64,000 bases of DNA from Halomonas elongata (GCF_029081005.1 NZ_JAJQTQ010000017.1:20231-84230); one strand, 5' to 3'; positions 8,808-17,837 are shown, counted from the stretch's first letter. The notes: generated from the letters alone by a model not told the origin. Numbers and translations: made by a program.

Positions 8808-10415
8808 TCACATCCTGAACACGCCGAATTTGGTGTCTTCGACCTCGGCGTTCATGGCGGCGGCGAGCGAGAGGCCGAGTACGTCGCGGGTCTGGGCGGG
8901 GTCGATGACGCCGTCGTCCCAGAGTCGCGCGCTGGCGTAGTAGGGATGGCCCTGGTGCTCGTACTGGTCGCGGGTCGGTTGCTTGAAGTCGGCTTCCTCC
9001 GCGTCGGACCATTCGCGTCCCTCGCGCTCGATCTGCTCGCGCTTGACCTGGGCCAGCACCCCGGCGGCCTGTTCGCCGCCCATCACCGAGATGCGGGCGT
9101 TGGGCCACATGAACAGCAGGTTGGGCTCAAAGGCGCGGCCGCACATGCCGTAGTTGCCGGCGCCGAAGCTGCCGCCGATCAGCACGGTGAACTTGGGCAC
9201 CTTGGCGCAGGCCACGGCGGTGACCAGCTTGGCGCCGTGCTTGGCGATGCCTTCGTGCTCGTACTTGGAGCCGACCATAAAGCCGGTAATATTTTGTAGG
9301 AAAATCAATGGGATTTTCCTTTGGGCGCAGAGCTCGATGAAATGCGCGCCCTTCACGGCGCTCTCCGAGAACAGCACGCCGTTGTTGGCGACGATGCCCA
9401 CCGGGTGGCCGTGGATATGCGCGAAGCCGGTGACCAGGGTGTCGCCATAGGTACGCTTGAACTCGTCGAAGGCGGAGTCGTCGACGATGCGGGCGATCAC
9501 CTCGCGCACCTCGAAGGGCTTCTTGAGGTCGGTGCCGACGATGCCGTAGAGCTCCTCGGGGTCGAGGCGTGGCGGCCTGGGCTCGGCCATGGCCAGTTGG
9601 CCGCGCTTCTGCCAGTTGAGCCGAGCCACGCAGCGCCGCGCCAGTTGCAGGGCGTGGGCGTCGTTCTCGGCGTAGTGATCGGCCACGCCGCTGATCTTGG
9701 CGTGAACGTCGGCGCCGCCCAGGTCTTCGGCGCTGATCGATTCGCCGGTGGCCGCCTTCACCAGCGGTGGGCCGCCGAGGAAGATGGTGCCCTGTTCGCG
9801 GACGATGATGGATTCGTCGGCCATGGCCGGGACATAGGCGCCGCCGGCGGTGCAGGAACCCATGACCACGGCGATCTGCGGAATGCCCTCGGCGGAGAGG
9901 GTGGCCTGGTTGTAGAAGATGCGCCCGAAGTGGTCGCGGTCGGGGAAGACCTCGTCCTGGCACGGCAGGTAGGCGCCGCCGGAATCCACCAGGTAGAGGC
10001 AGGGCAGGCGGTGCTTGCGGGCGATCTCCTGGGCGCGCAGGTGCTTCTTCACGGTCAGCGGGAAGTAGGTGCCGCCCTTGACCGTGGCGTCGTTGGCGAC
10101 GATCACGCATTCCACGCCGGAGACGCGGCCGATGCCGGTGACCACGCCGGCGGCGGGCACTGGGCTGTCGTAGACCTCGTGAGCGGCCAGCGCCGAGAAC
10201 TCGAGGAAGGGCGAGCCCTCGTCGAGCAGATGGTCGATACGGTCGCGGACGAACAGCTTGCCGCGCGACTCATGCCGGGCGCGCGCCTTCTCGCCACCGC
10301 CCTGGTGAATCGCCGCGGTCAACGACCGCAACCCGCCCACCTCGGCGCGCATCGCCGCCTCGTTAGCCTGGAAACCCTCGCTGCGCGGGTTGATCTGGGA
10401 TGTCAGAACGCTCAT
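8808..10415 (-). CDS. liuB: Methylcrotonyl-CoA carboxylase, carboxyltransferase beta subunit
   Basis: A 535-residue carboxyltransferase of the acyl-CoA carboxylase beta family. The N-terminal half has [25 protein letters not shown] and the acyl-CoA pocket around [16 protein letters not shown]. The C-terminal half has [19 protein letters not shown] and [15 protein letters not shown], the glycine-rich oxyanion loops. It moves CO2 from LiuD-bound biotin to 3-methylcrotonyl-CoA. The ATG follows a strong GGAGG site. It lies between two REP-like repeats, which separate it from liuA and liuC. Confidence 0.95.
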   Translation of the reverse strand: MSVLTSQINPRSEGFQANEAAMRAEVGGLRSLTAAIHQGGGEKARARHESRGKLFVRDRIDHLLDEGSPFLEFSALAAHEVYDSPVPAAGVVTGIGRVSGVECVIVANDATVKGGTYFPLTVKKHLRAQEIARKHRLPCLYLVDSGGAYLPCQDEVFPDRDHFGRIFYNQATLSAEGIPQIAVVMGSCTAGGAYVPAMADESIIVREQGTIFLGGPPLVKAATGESISAEDLGGADVHAKISGVADHYAENDAHALQLARRCVARLNWQKRGQLAMAEPRPPRLDPEELYGIVGTDLKKPFEVREVIARIVDDSAFDEFKRTYGDTLVTGFAHIHGHPVGIVANNGVLFSESAVKGAHFIELCAQRKIPLIFLQNITGFMVGSKYEHEGIAKHGAKLVTAVACAKVPKFTVLIGGSFGAGNYGMCGRAFEPNLLFMWPNARISVMGGEQAAGVLAQVKREQIEREGREWSDAEEADFKQPTRDQYEHQGHPYYASARLWDDGVIDPAQTRDVLGLSLAAAMNAEVEDTKFGVFRM

Positions 10416-10432
10416 TTATCCCTCCGGGATAA

Positions 10433-10524
10433 AAGCTCGAAGCTCGAAGCCGGAAGCTTGAAGACCCCCCCCCTCAACCAAGGGTTTGCTCTATCTTCCA
10501 GCTTCAAGCTTCCAGCTTATAGCT
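10433..10524. repeat. REP-like repeat, copy 2 (liuA-liuB gap)
   Basis: The left arm at 10433-10463 (AAGCTCGAAGCTCGAAGCC then GGAAGCTTGAAG) and the right arm at 10495-10524 (CTTCCAGCTTCAAGCTT then CCAGCTTATAGCT) are imperfect inverse copies, as in copy 1. The 31-nt spacer includes a run of eight C. The repeat fills the liuA-liuB gap. Confidence 0.8.
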
Positions 10525-10528
10525 GGGT

Positions 10529-11698
10529 TTACGCCGATTCATTAAAGATTTCGCGGCCGATCAGCATGCGGCGGATCTCGCTGGTGCCGGCACCGATCTC
10601 GTAGAGCTTGGCGTCGCGGAGCAGGCGGCCGGTCGGGTATTCGTTGATGTAGCCGTTGCCGCCGAGCAGCTGAATGGCGTCGAGTGCCATCTGGGTGGCC
10701 TTTTCGGCGCAGTAGAGGATCACGCCGGCGGCGTCCTTGCGCGAGGTCCGGCCGCGGTCGCAGGCGCCGGCGACGGCATAGAGGTAGGCCCGGCAGGCGT
10801 TCAGAGTGGTGTACATATCGGCCACCTTGCCCTGCACCAGCTGGAATTCGCCGATGGACTGGCCGAACTGCTTGCGTTCGTGGAGGTAGGGCACCACCAC
10901 GTCCATGGCGGCCTGCATGATGCCGATGGGGCCGGCGGCCAGCACGGTGCGCTCGAAATCGAGGCCGCTCATCAGCACCCGCGCCCCCTTGTTCACCTCG
11001 CCGAGGACGTTCTCCTCGGGCACCTCGCAGTCTTCGAAGACCAGCTCGCAGGTGTTGGAGCCGCGCATGCCCAGCTTGTCGAGCTTCTGGGCGGTGGAGA
11101 ACCCCTTCATGCCTTTCTCGACGATAAAGGCGGTAATTCCTTTCGAGCCCGCTTCCGGATCGGTCTTGGCGTAGACCACCAGGACGTCGGCGTCGGGGCC
11201 GTTGGTGATCCACATCTTGTTGCCGTTGAGCACATAGTGCTCGCCGCGCTTCTCGGCCTTGAGCTTCATGGAGACCACATCGGAGCCGGCGCCGGGCTCG
11301 GACATGGCCAGTGCCCCGACATGCTCGCCGCTGATCAGGCCGGGCAGGTATCTGGCCTTCTGCTCGGCATTGGCGTTGAGCTTGATCTGGTTCACGCAGA
11401 GATTGGAATGGGCGCCGTAGGAGAGCGCCACCGAGGCGCTGGCCCGCGAGATCTCTTCCATGGCGATGCAATGGGCGAGATAGCCCATGCCGCTGCCGCC
11501 GTCCTCGTCCGGCACGGTGATGCCGAGCAGGCCCATGTCGCCGAACTTCTTCCAGAGATCGTCGGGGAATTCGTTCTTCTCGTCGATCTCGGCGGCGCGC
11601 GGCGCGATCTCGTCGCGAGCGAAGGCGTTGACCTGGTCGCGCAGCATGTTCAGTTCATCGTCGAGACCGAAGTCGAGGGGCTGGTAGGGCGCGTGCAT
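10529..11698 (-). CDS. liuA: Isovaleryl-CoA dehydrogenase
   Basis: A 389-residue acyl-CoA dehydrogenase. Family signatures present are [14 protein letters not shown] (FAD/substrate loop, residues about 130-145), [40 protein letters not shown] and the C-terminal [33 protein letters not shown], read in parts. It oxidises isovaleryl-CoA to 3-methylcrotonyl-CoA using FAD and electron-transfer flavoprotein, the first committed step of the LiuA-E pathway. I chose MHAPYQPL because a GGAG site precedes it. It is the promoter-proximal gene of the operon, with an operator-like palindrome about 80 nt upstream. Confidence 0.95.
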   Translation of the reverse strand: MHAPYQPLDFGLDDELNMLRDQVNAFARDEIAPRAAEIDEKNEFPDDLWKKFGDMGLLGITVPDEDGGSGMGYLAHCIAMEEISRASASVALSYGAHSNLCVNQIKLNANAEQKARYLPGLISGEHVGALAMSEPGAGSDVVSMKLKAEKRGEHYVLNGNKMWITNGPDADVLVVYAKTDPEAGSKGITAFIVEKGMKGFSTAQKLDKLGMRGSNTCELVFEDCEVPEENVLGEVNKGARVLMSGLDFERTVLAAGPIGIMQAAMDVVVPYLHERKQFGQSIGEFQLVQGKVADMYTTLNACRAYLYAVAGACDRGRTSRKDAAGVILYCAEKATQMALDAIQLLGGNGYINEYPTGRLLRDAKLYEIGAGTSEIRRMLIGREIFNESA

Positions 11699-11779
11699 GG
11701 CGAACTCCGCTGGTCTGGTGACGCGCCACGGGGCGCGTCCGATCATTCTTCGAGGTGATGATGCCAAGACTAAGACAGG

Positions 11780-11795
11780 TTTACGTTAACGTAAA
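11780..11795. promoter_or_regulatory. 16-bp perfect palindrome upstream of liuA, LiuR-like operator
   Basis: TTTACGTTAACGTAAA is a perfect 16-bp palindrome in the divergent gap between liuA (leftward) and the lipoate ligase-like gene (rightward). Reading towards liuA, it directly follows ATGACC, a possible -35, and precedes TGTCTT, a weak possible -10. It would therefore sit between -35 and -10 with a long spacer, as MerR-type operators do. Operators of the MerR-family regulator LiuR are, as I recall, palindromes of this ACGT-nn-ACGT type. No liuR gene is in this window. Confidence 0.65.
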
Positions 11796-11889
11796 GGTCA
11801 TGGGAGAGAGGTTCGACCAAGGTGGTGTGCGATGGCGCCGGTCGGGGGTGACGACGTAAGCTTGGGCCTTCACGACGGGAGCGAGCGAG

Positions 11890-12594
11890 ATGATGACGAA
11901 CGACAGCATCCTTCGACATCCCACGGTGGAAGAGGGGCTCGCCGCCGAGGAAGCGTTGCTGGAAGGGGTGTGCCGGGGCGAGAGCCACCTGGAGTGCCTG
12001 GTCTGGTCGCCGCATGACCATGCCCTGGTGATGCCGCGTCGTCACGCGCGCCTCGAGGGCTTCGCCGAGGCGCGGTCGCGCCTGGAGGCGCGAAGCTGGC
12101 CGGTGCTGTTCCGTGCCACCGGCGGCACGCCGGTGCCCCAGGGGCCGATGGTGGTCAACCTGGCCCTGGCGGTGCGCTGCGAGGTGCGCAGTTCGGCGGC
12201 GCATCTCGAATGGGGCTATCACCGCCTGGGCGACCCCTGGTGTGAATGGCTGACATCTCTGGGCGTGGCCTCGGCGGATCTCGGCGCGGTGCCGGGCGCC
12301 TACTGCGATGGCCGCTTCAACGTGCGCATCGCCGGCCGCAAACTGGTCGGCACGGCCCAGCGCTGGCGTCGGGTGAGGGGCAGCCGTGACATGGCGTTGC
12401 TGGTGCATGGCGCTATGCAGGTCGAGGGGACGCCGTCGGCGCTGGTCGAAGTCGTCAACGACTTCCAGTCGGCCGTCGGTGATGCCCAGCATTTCCGGGC
12501 CGAGAGTCATATCGCCCTGCGCGACGCATTGCCCGACCTGGCGCTCGAGACGGCCTTGACCGATCTGGTGGCGCGTCTGCGCTCGGTAACCTAA
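11890..12594 (+). CDS. Lipoate-protein ligase A-like protein
   Basis: A 234-residue protein of the biotin/lipoate ligase fold. Supporting features are MPRRHARLEGF near residue 48, RATGGTPVPQGPMVVNLALA (the RxTGG-x2-V-x2-GP-x2-N lipoate ligase pattern) near residue 76, and DGRFNVRIAGRKLVGTAQRW near residue 140, whose lysine is the catalytic lysine of the family. It should attach lipoate or octanoate to carrier proteins. Whether it is a ligase or an octanoyltransferase cannot be decided. It is divergent from the liu operon, which itself needs biotin, not lipoate, so the pairing may be incidental. Its stop codon touches a mobile-element-like repeat. Confidence 0.8.
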   Translation: MMTNDSILRHPTVEEGLAAEEALLEGVCRGESHLECLVWSPHDHALVMPRRHARLEGFAEARSRLEARSWPVLFRATGGTPVPQGPMVVNLALAVRCEVRSSAAHLEWGYHRLGDPWCEWLTSLGVASADLGAVPGAYCDGRFNVRIAGRKLVGTAQRWRRVRGSRDMALLVHGAMQVEGTPSALVEVVNDFQSAVGDAQHFRAESHIALRDALPDLALETALTDLVARLRSVT

Positions 12595-12595
12595 G

Positions 12596-12738
12596 CAAAC
12601 ACTGCTTAAATGCCTGCGCATGCAAATCGCTTCGTTACGCGGTGCTCGAAAGCTCGCCTAACCTCTCGTTATGTCTCGCTTTCTGTGCTCCGTGCGCCTT
12701 GCGCTTCACTATGCTCGGCTATTTATTCAGCGTTTCCC
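12596..12738. repeat. MITE-like element family B, copy 1
   Basis: About 143 bp, nearly identical and in the same orientation as 44577-44720. The ends are inverse copies: caaacactgcttaaat at the left and atttattcagcgtttccc at the right. TAAG flanks both sides (12592-12595 and 12739-12742), as expected of a target duplication. It begins directly after the stop of the lipoate ligase-like gene and fills the gap to the convergent VOC gene. It has no convincing ORF. Confidence 0.75.
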
Positions 12739-12768
12739 TAAGCCGGGCCAGAGGGGCGGCCACCTCGC

Positions 12769-13119
12769 TCATTCATGCTGCAGGATATTGATCAGCTTCC
12801 CGAAGGGATCGCGGACATAGAATCGGCGCACGCCCCATTCCTCGCTGACGGGGCCGTATTCGACGGGAATGTCAGCCTTCTCGAACCTCGTCAGGGCGGC
12901 ATCCAGGTCGTCGACTTCGATCGACAGCGCCGGTACCGGTGTGCCGGATCCGCCCTGTGAGCCGAAGTTGACCTGGACCATCATCCGTTCGTCCGAGCCG
13001 TATGTCCGGAACCACCCATGATCCATGAGCAGGTCGAGGCCGAGGATATCCTGGTAAAAGGCGGCTGCCTGGTCGAGCGCCGGCGTATCGGTATTGGCGA
13101 CGATGCGTTTGACCTTCAT
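12769..13119 (-). CDS. VOC (glyoxalase/bleomycin resistance) family protein
   Basis: A 116-residue protein with the paired beta-alpha-beta-beta-beta modules of the vicinal oxygen chelate fold. MKVKRIVANTDTPALDQAAAFYQDILGL is the typical opening (read in parts), and VRRFYVRDPFGKLINILQHE the typical end. A metal-bound lyase, isomerase, dioxygenase or binding protein are all possible. The ATG was chosen for its strong GGAGG site; 17 in-frame codons upstream are unsupported. It is the last of three small leftward enzyme genes and converges with the lipoate ligase-like gene. Confidence 0.88.
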   Translation of the reverse strand: MKVKRIVANTDTPALDQAAAFYQDILGLDLLMDHGWFRTYGSDERMMVQVNFGSQGGSGTPVPALSIEVDDLDAALTRFEKADIPVEYGPVSEEWGVRRFYVRDPFGKLINILQHE

Positions 13120-13218
13120 TATCCCTCCGAAATCGCTGCCGGTGAATGGCAGGGCCCAGTCGCACCGCAAGCGCGCAGCGCCAGAAGCGTCGATCGGGCG
13201 TGATGGAAAACAGGTGCC

Positions 13219-13566
13219 CTACAAGGCGCGGCCATCGACCGGCACTCTTTCCAGGTCCGACAGTTCTACCCCCTCCAGACACCGCACATTGATGGCTGCC
13301 GTTTCAGCGCCCGAGCGGTCGGCGCCGAAACCGAACGGCGCGCAGCCGCATTCGGGACAGAAATGGTGCTTGATGACGTGCTTGTTGAAGGTATAAGTGG
13401 ACAACACCGACTCGGGGCTCTTCAAGTTGAAGTCAGCGAGCGGCACGAACCAGAGCAGATAGCCCTTGCGACTGCAGTGCGAACAGTTGCACTCCATGAC
13501 CTTCTCCAGGTTGCCTTCCACCTCGAACGTTACCTGGCCACAGTGACAGCTACCTTCGTACTTCAT
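13219..13566 (-). CDS. GFA (CENP-V) family zinc protein
   Basis: A 115-residue protein with the GFA-fold zinc cysteines: GSCHCGQVTFEV (Cys-x-Cys), ECNCSHCSRKG (Cys-x2-Cys) and FCPECGCAPFG (Cys-x2-Cys-x-Cys). The family was named for glutathione-dependent formaldehyde activation, but most single-domain members have no proven reaction. I chose the ATG at 13564-13566 over an in-frame GTG five codons upstream, because that GTG overlaps the GGAGG ribosome site of the ATG. Confidence 0.88.
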   Translation of the reverse strand: MKYEGSCHCGQVTFEVEGNLEKVMECNCSHCSRKGYLLWFVPLADFNLKSPESVLSTYTFNKHVIKHHFCPECGCAPFGFGADRSGAETAAINVRCLEGVELSDLERVPVDGRAL

Positions 13567-13617
13567 GAGTGATGCCTCCACTTTTTGTCTCCGGGGTATG
13601 TCGGTCGATTTGCCGGA

Positions 13618-13935
13618 TCAGTATGAAAGGTGTTCCTTGACGTCATAGTGCTGGGACCGGTCATCCCATCGCGAGAGAACGGCTCTCGCCTTGTCGGGAA
13701 CGTAGGATACGGTGGGGTCATCGCCAATGAAGTCTCTTACCGCGTCCCATGAATCGAACGTCATGATCGTGATGAATTCGATCTCGACGTCGTGTGGTCG
13801 TCGCAAGAGCTGGATGTCTCGGTATCCGGGGATGCCCTTGGCGGCAATCCCGGGGAATATCTCGCCCTTGAGGAGTGCTTCGTACTCGTCCGCATTCTCG
13901 GGCGTTGTCCAACCGTGCCAGATTCTCTTGATCAT
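13618..13935 (-). CDS. Antibiotic biosynthesis monooxygenase (ABM)-like protein
   Basis: A 105-residue protein starting MIKRIWHGWTTPENADEYEALL. The IPGYRDIQLLRR and EFITIMTFDSWDAVRDFIG segments match the small dimeric alpha-beta barrel family that includes ABM monooxygenases and many proteins of unknown role. The substrate is unknown. The ribosome site is weak. A longer frame of 50 codons upstream shows no family similarity. Confidence 0.8.
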   Translation of the reverse strand: MIKRIWHGWTTPENADEYEALLKGEIFPGIAAKGIPGYRDIQLLRRPHDVEIEFITIMTFDSWDAVRDFIGDDPTVSYVPDKARAVLSRWDDRSQHYDVKEHLSY

Positions 13936-14236
13936 GCGATGTCTTCCCGTATGCGATGAGGCGGGTGTGGCGCCACTTCGATGAAAAAAGGATGCTCGTG
14001 GCATCTTGGAGTAATCGCATCGATGCAGTATGGCAGTTCGCGATGAGCGTGCCAGTCGGGAAGGGAACATCGAGAATCCGTTCACGGTGCATCTCGCGTC
14101 GTGAAGGCGGGAGATATCGTCGAGCGCTTGCCGCTATGACGAAGTGACGGGAAGGGAAGAGCGTGGTGTCGTTTCTGCCTTCAGTCAGGCATGAGGAGGT
14201 GGCCTGCCGAGGGGAGTCCCCGGCAGGCACGAGGCG

Positions 14237-15301
14237 TCAGTCGGTGCTTTCGTTCTTCAGCGACGCCATGTCGATGACGAAGCGGTAGCGCACGTCGCCT
14301 TTCTCCATGCGCTCATAGGCGGTGTTGATGTCCTGGATGTCGATGGTCTCGATGTCGCAGGTGATGTCGTGCTCGGCGCAGAAGTCGAGCAGTTCCTGGG
14401 TCTCGGGGATGCCGCCGATCAGCGAGCCGGCCAGCACACGACGCTTGAAGACCAGGTTGAAGCCTTCGATGGCCGGTTCGATGGGATCGAGCAGGCCCAC
14501 CAGGATATGGGTGCCGTCGTACTTCAGGGTCGCCAGATAGGGGTTGAGGTCGTGCTGTACCGGAACGGTGTCGAGCATGAAGTCGTAGGTCTCGGCCACG
14601 GCCTCCATCTGGGCGGCATCGCCGGAGACGACCACATGGTCGGCGCCGTGACGACGGGCTTCCTCGACCTTGACCTCGGAGCGGGTGAAGACGGTGACCT
14701 CGGCCCCCAGCGCCTTGGCCAGCTTGACGCCCATGTGCCCGAGGCCGCCCATGCCGATCACCCCGACCTTGTGGCCGGCCTTGACGCCATAGTGCCTGAG
14801 CGGCGAATAGGTCGTGATGCCGGCGCAGAGGATCGGGGCCGCGGCGGCCGGGTCGAGGCCTTCGGGCATGCGCAGCACGAAGTGCTCGCTGACGACGACG
14901 CTGTCCGAGTAGCCGCCCTGGGTCATGGTGCCGTCCTGGCGGTCATCGCTGCCATAGGTCATGGTGAAGCCTTCGAGGCAGAACTGCTCGACGCCGTCCT
15001 GGCAGGGCTGACAGTGGCGGCAGGAATCGACCATGCAGCCGACGCCGACCATGTCGCCGACCTGGAAGCGGCTGACGTCGTCACCCACGGCGGTGACACG
15101 ACCGACGATCTCGTGGCCGGGCACGATGGGGAAGCGTGTCATGCCCCAGTCGTTGCGGGCGAAGTGCAGGTCACTGTGGCAGACGCCGCAGTAGAGGATT
15201 TCGATGGCGACGTCGTCCGGGCGCGGCTGACGGCGCTCGAAGGCGAAGGGGGCCAGGGGCTGGTCGGCCGCATGGGCCGCATAGGCACGAGTCTGACTCA
15301 T
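14237..15301 (-). CDS. NAD(P)-dependent alcohol dehydrogenase (zinc, cinnamyl-alcohol type)
   Basis: A 354-residue medium-chain dehydrogenase. The catalytic zinc site is in GVCHSDLHFARNDWG, with GHE just after. The four structural-zinc cysteines are in CRHCQPCQDGVEQFC. The Rossmann motif is GMGGLGHMGVKLAKALG at about residue 180. The sequence resembles the YahK/cinnamyl alcohol dehydrogenase group, which reduces aldehydes with NADPH. It is divergent from an AraC gene of the YqhC type, whose E. coli member controls an aldehyde reductase, so aldehyde detoxification is a reasonable inference. The start MSQTRAYA was chosen because upstream codons run into the intergenic region. Confidence 0.92.
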   Translation of the reverse strand: MSQTRAYAAHAADQPLAPFAFERRQPRPDDVAIEILYCGVCHSDLHFARNDWGMTRFPIVPGHEIVGRVTAVGDDVSRFQVGDMVGVGCMVDSCRHCQPCQDGVEQFCLEGFTMTYGSDDRQDGTMTQGGYSDSVVVSEHFVLRMPEGLDPAAAAPILCAGITTYSPLRHYGVKAGHKVGVIGMGGLGHMGVKLAKALGAEVTVFTRSEVKVEEARRHGADHVVVSGDAAQMEAVAETYDFMLDTVPVQHDLNPYLATLKYDGTHILVGLLDPIEPAIEGFNLVFKRRVLAGSLIGGIPETQELLDFCAEHDITCDIETIDIQDINTAYERMEKGDVRYRFVIDMASLKNESTD

Positions 15302-15382
15302 GAATGGCTCTCCTGTCGGTCTGTGATGCCTCGGGGTGAGGCTGGGATCATTATGGAAGCGGCGAGGGGCGCTGAGGACCGA

Positions 15383-15413
15383 CGTTCCTCCGGATTTTTT
15401 GCCCGTTCCTCCG
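15383..15413. promoter_or_regulatory. Direct repeat in the dehydrogenase-AraC gap, possible operator
   Basis: The 10-mer CGTTCCTCCG occurs at 15383-15392 and again at 15404-15413, 21 bp apart, or two helical turns, separated by an AT-rich stretch. AraC-family activators bind such direct repeats. The pair lies in the 323-nt divergent gap between the alcohol dehydrogenase and the AraC gene. Nothing else notable was seen in that gap. Confidence 0.5.
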
Positions 15414-15624
15414 AGAGGTGGTGTCCTTCTGTACCATGGAAGTGCTGATGCCGCCATCATGTAGCCCCGAGACGATAAGAAATCATCATGGCGCTGGTCG
15501 AGCCTGCCGTGAATCCGCGTTTCTCTCGCATTTTTGCTACTTTCTACGAACTCGCTTCTGCCCGTCATGCAGGATCGGCCCGATGAAACTTCGATGGCCC
15601 CGGGCATGGATGAAGGACTTCAGG

Positions 15625-16536
15625 ATGCACATCACAGAATCTCACGCCGGTTCGCTGGTCGATCTGCTGGCGCCCCTGGTCGAGGGTGACGGCTATACGC
15701 CGACCCAGTTGCCCGGGGTGTCCTTGATGGCCATGCATCGGCCGAGCGGCCGCACGCCGATGATCTACGAACCGAGTCTGATCATCGTGGCCCAGGGGTA
15801 CAAGATCGGCTACCTGGGGGATCGGGAGATCCACTATGGCCCCGGGCAATATCTGGTACAGACGCTGCCGCTGCCTTTCGAGTGCGAGACCCATGCTTCC
15901 GACGAGGCGCCCTTGCTGGGGGTGGCGGTGCACCTCGATCCGGCGCTGCTCGGTGAACTGGTGACGATGATCGGTGAAGGGGGCGGCCAGCCTTCGAGCG
16001 AGGTCGAAGCGTCGCCGGTGCCGATGGCGTCGGTATCGATGACCGGTGGCATGCAGGGAGCGGTGGAGCGGCTGTTGCGGACCCTGCACGATCCCGCCGA
16101 GACGGCTGCCATGGGGGTGTCGCGAGTGCGGGACGTGGTGTTCGAGGCCTTGAGGGGCCGACAGGGGCCGGCACTGCGTGCTCTGGTGCTGCACCAGGGG
16201 CACTACTCGCGCATCGTCCAGGTGCTGTCGCGGCTGCATGCCCGCTATGCGGACGAGGTGTCGGTGGAGACGCTGGCCCGTCAGGCGAACATGAGCCCGT
16301 CGACCTTCCATCAGCATTTCAAGGAAATCGTGCAGGTATCGCCGCTGCAGTATTTGAAGCGGCTGCGATTGCTCAAGGCGCAACAGCTGCTGGCTCAGAA
16401 GACCTGCAACGTGAATCAGGCGGCCTCGGCAGTGGGGTATCGCAGCGTTTCGCAGTTCAGCCGCGACTACAAGCGCTACTTCGGCATCTCCCCCTTGCAG
16501 CACCGCCAGGAAGAGCGAGCATTGCGGGTTTCGTGA
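15625..16536 (+). CDS. AraC family regulator with AraC_N domain (YqhC-like)
   Basis: About 303 residues. The N-terminal domain (PSLIIVAQGYKIGYLGDREIHYGPGQYLV and VAVHLDPALL, read in parts) matches the AraC_N domain of YqhC-type regulators. The C-terminal 100 residues hold two helix-turn-helices, ending QAASAVGYRSVSQFSRDYKRYFGISP. I prefer MHITESHA at 15625 because AAGGA lies 7 nt upstream. Starts at 15583 and 15610 are possible. It is divergent from an alcohol dehydrogenase that is its likely target. Confidence 0.9.
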   Translation: MHITESHAGSLVDLLAPLVEGDGYTPTQLPGVSLMAMHRPSGRTPMIYEPSLIIVAQGYKIGYLGDREIHYGPGQYLVQTLPLPFECETHASDEAPLLGVAVHLDPALLGELVTMIGEGGGQPSSEVEASPVPMASVSMTGGMQGAVERLLRTLHDPAETAAMGVSRVRDVVFEALRGRQGPALRALVLHQGHYSRIVQVLSRLHARYADEVSVETLARQANMSPSTFHQHFKEIVQVSPLQYLKRLRLLKAQQLLAQKTCNVNQAASAVGYRSVSQFSRDYKRYFGISPLQHRQEERALRVS

Positions 16537-16603
16537 GGGGCGTGCGGCCTGGCCGGACAGCCGCCGGGCGGCGACTGTCCGGCGTGGCTCGCGTGGCCTG
16601 TCG

Positions 16604-17788
16604 TCAGGCGGCTTCGAGAGCGCGGGAAGGACCGAAATGCTCGAAGTGGCGGCGCTCTTCAGGCACGCCCAGTGCTTGCAGGTATCCATCGACGGCAACC
16701 ATGAAGCCCTGTGGCCCGACGAAGTAGCAGTGCGGTGTGCCGGCGGGCAGGTGGCGGGCGATCAGGTCGTGATTCACGCGTCCGACATGATCGACACGGG
16801 CGGCATCGTCGGCCTGTTCGTAGACCGTGATGACGCGCAGGTGGTCGGGATAGTCGCGTGCCAGGGCGTTGACGTCATCGCCGAAGGCGTGATGATCGCC
16901 ATCCAGTGCCGCATGCAGGTAGACGACCTGTCGTCCCTGTTCCAGCGCCTGGCGCAGCAGCGACAGCATGGGCGTCTGGCCGACGCCGCCGCTGAGCAGC
17001 ATGACCGGATCGTGCCCTTCTTCGGGCAGGGTCAGGTCACCGGCGGGCGGCAGCAGCTCGATACGGTCGCCGACGCTGAGGGCCTCGTGAAAGTGGCGGC
17101 TGACGACCCCGTCGGCTTCGCGCTTGATGGAAATGCGGTAGCTGCGGCCATTGGGATAGGCCGACAGACTGTAGTGCCGATAGACCGGCTTGCCGTCGAT
17201 CATGAGGCGGACACCGATGAACTGGCCGGGCTGGAAGGTGGCCACGGGACGACCGTCCTCCGGCTCCAGGATGAAGGAGCGGATGACGGCGCTTTCCTGG
17301 CGAGTGTCGGCGATCCGGAAGGGCCTGACACCGCGCCAGCCGCCGGGGGATTCGGCGAATTCGCGGTAACGCTGGCTCTCGAGATCGATCAGCAGGTCGG
17401 CCAGTTCCTGATACAGCGCCCCCCAGGCATCGGCGACCTCTTCCGTGACGGCTTCGCCCAGGACGTCGCCGATGGCGGCCATCAGGCATTCGCCGACGAT
17501 CGGATACTGGTCGGGCTGGATGTTCAGCGAGACGTGCTTGTTGACCACGGTTTCCAGGGTGCGCCGGGCCCTGGCGGGTTCCTTGCGCAGCTGGACATAG
17601 GCCAGGACCGCGCCGGCCAGGGCCCGCGGCTGCCCGCCGTTGGCCTGGTGGGCCTGGTTGAAGAGCGGCTCGACCTCGGGATAGCGCTCGAACATCAATG
17701 GATAGAAGCGTTGGGTAATGGTCGTGAGGTGCTCGGCAACGACGGGGGCGGTGGCTTCGATGATGCCTTCCTGTGCACGTGTCAGCAT
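16604..17788 (-). CDS. hmp: Flavohemoprotein, nitric oxide dioxygenase
   Basis: A 394-residue protein of normal Hmp length. The globin domain covers residues 1-140: RFYPLMFERYPEVEPLFN has the B10 tyrosine, and NKHVSLNIQPDQYPIVGE the haem-ligand histidine. The FAD domain has RHYSLSAYP, and the NAD domain GGVGQTPMLSLLRQAL. It ends HFEHFGPSRAL like E. coli Hmp. It converts NO and O2 to nitrate using NAD(P)H, in the cytoplasm. The start MLTRAQEG gives the family N-terminus; 49 upstream codons cover the promoter and were rejected. Transcription is probably from a sigma-54 promoter activated by the divergent NorR. Confidence 0.96.
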   Translation of the reverse strand: MLTRAQEGIIEATAPVVAEHLTTITQRFYPLMFERYPEVEPLFNQAHQANGGQPRALAGAVLAYVQLRKEPARARRTLETVVNKHVSLNIQPDQYPIVGECLMAAIGDVLGEAVTEEVADAWGALYQELADLLIDLESQRYREFAESPGGWRGVRPFRIADTRQESAVIRSFILEPEDGRPVATFQPGQFIGVRLMIDGKPVYRHYSLSAYPNGRSYRISIKREADGVVSRHFHEALSVGDRIELLPPAGDLTLPEEGHDPVMLLSGGVGQTPMLSLLRQALEQGRQVVYLHAALDGDHHAFGDDVNALARDYPDHLRVITVYEQADDAARVDHVGRVNHDLIARHLPAGTPHCYFVGPQGFMVAVDGYLQALGVPEERRHFEHFGPSRALEAA

Positions 17789-17837
17789 GGTTCGCGTCAG
17801 CCTCGATTCAGGATGTGGGTAGATGACACCCTGTGGG

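Noticed and set aside
8689..10524. Possible CRISPR array from the repeated GAAGCTT units
   Set aside because: Units are short, contiguous and arranged as inverted arms, with no regular unique spacers and no cas genes.
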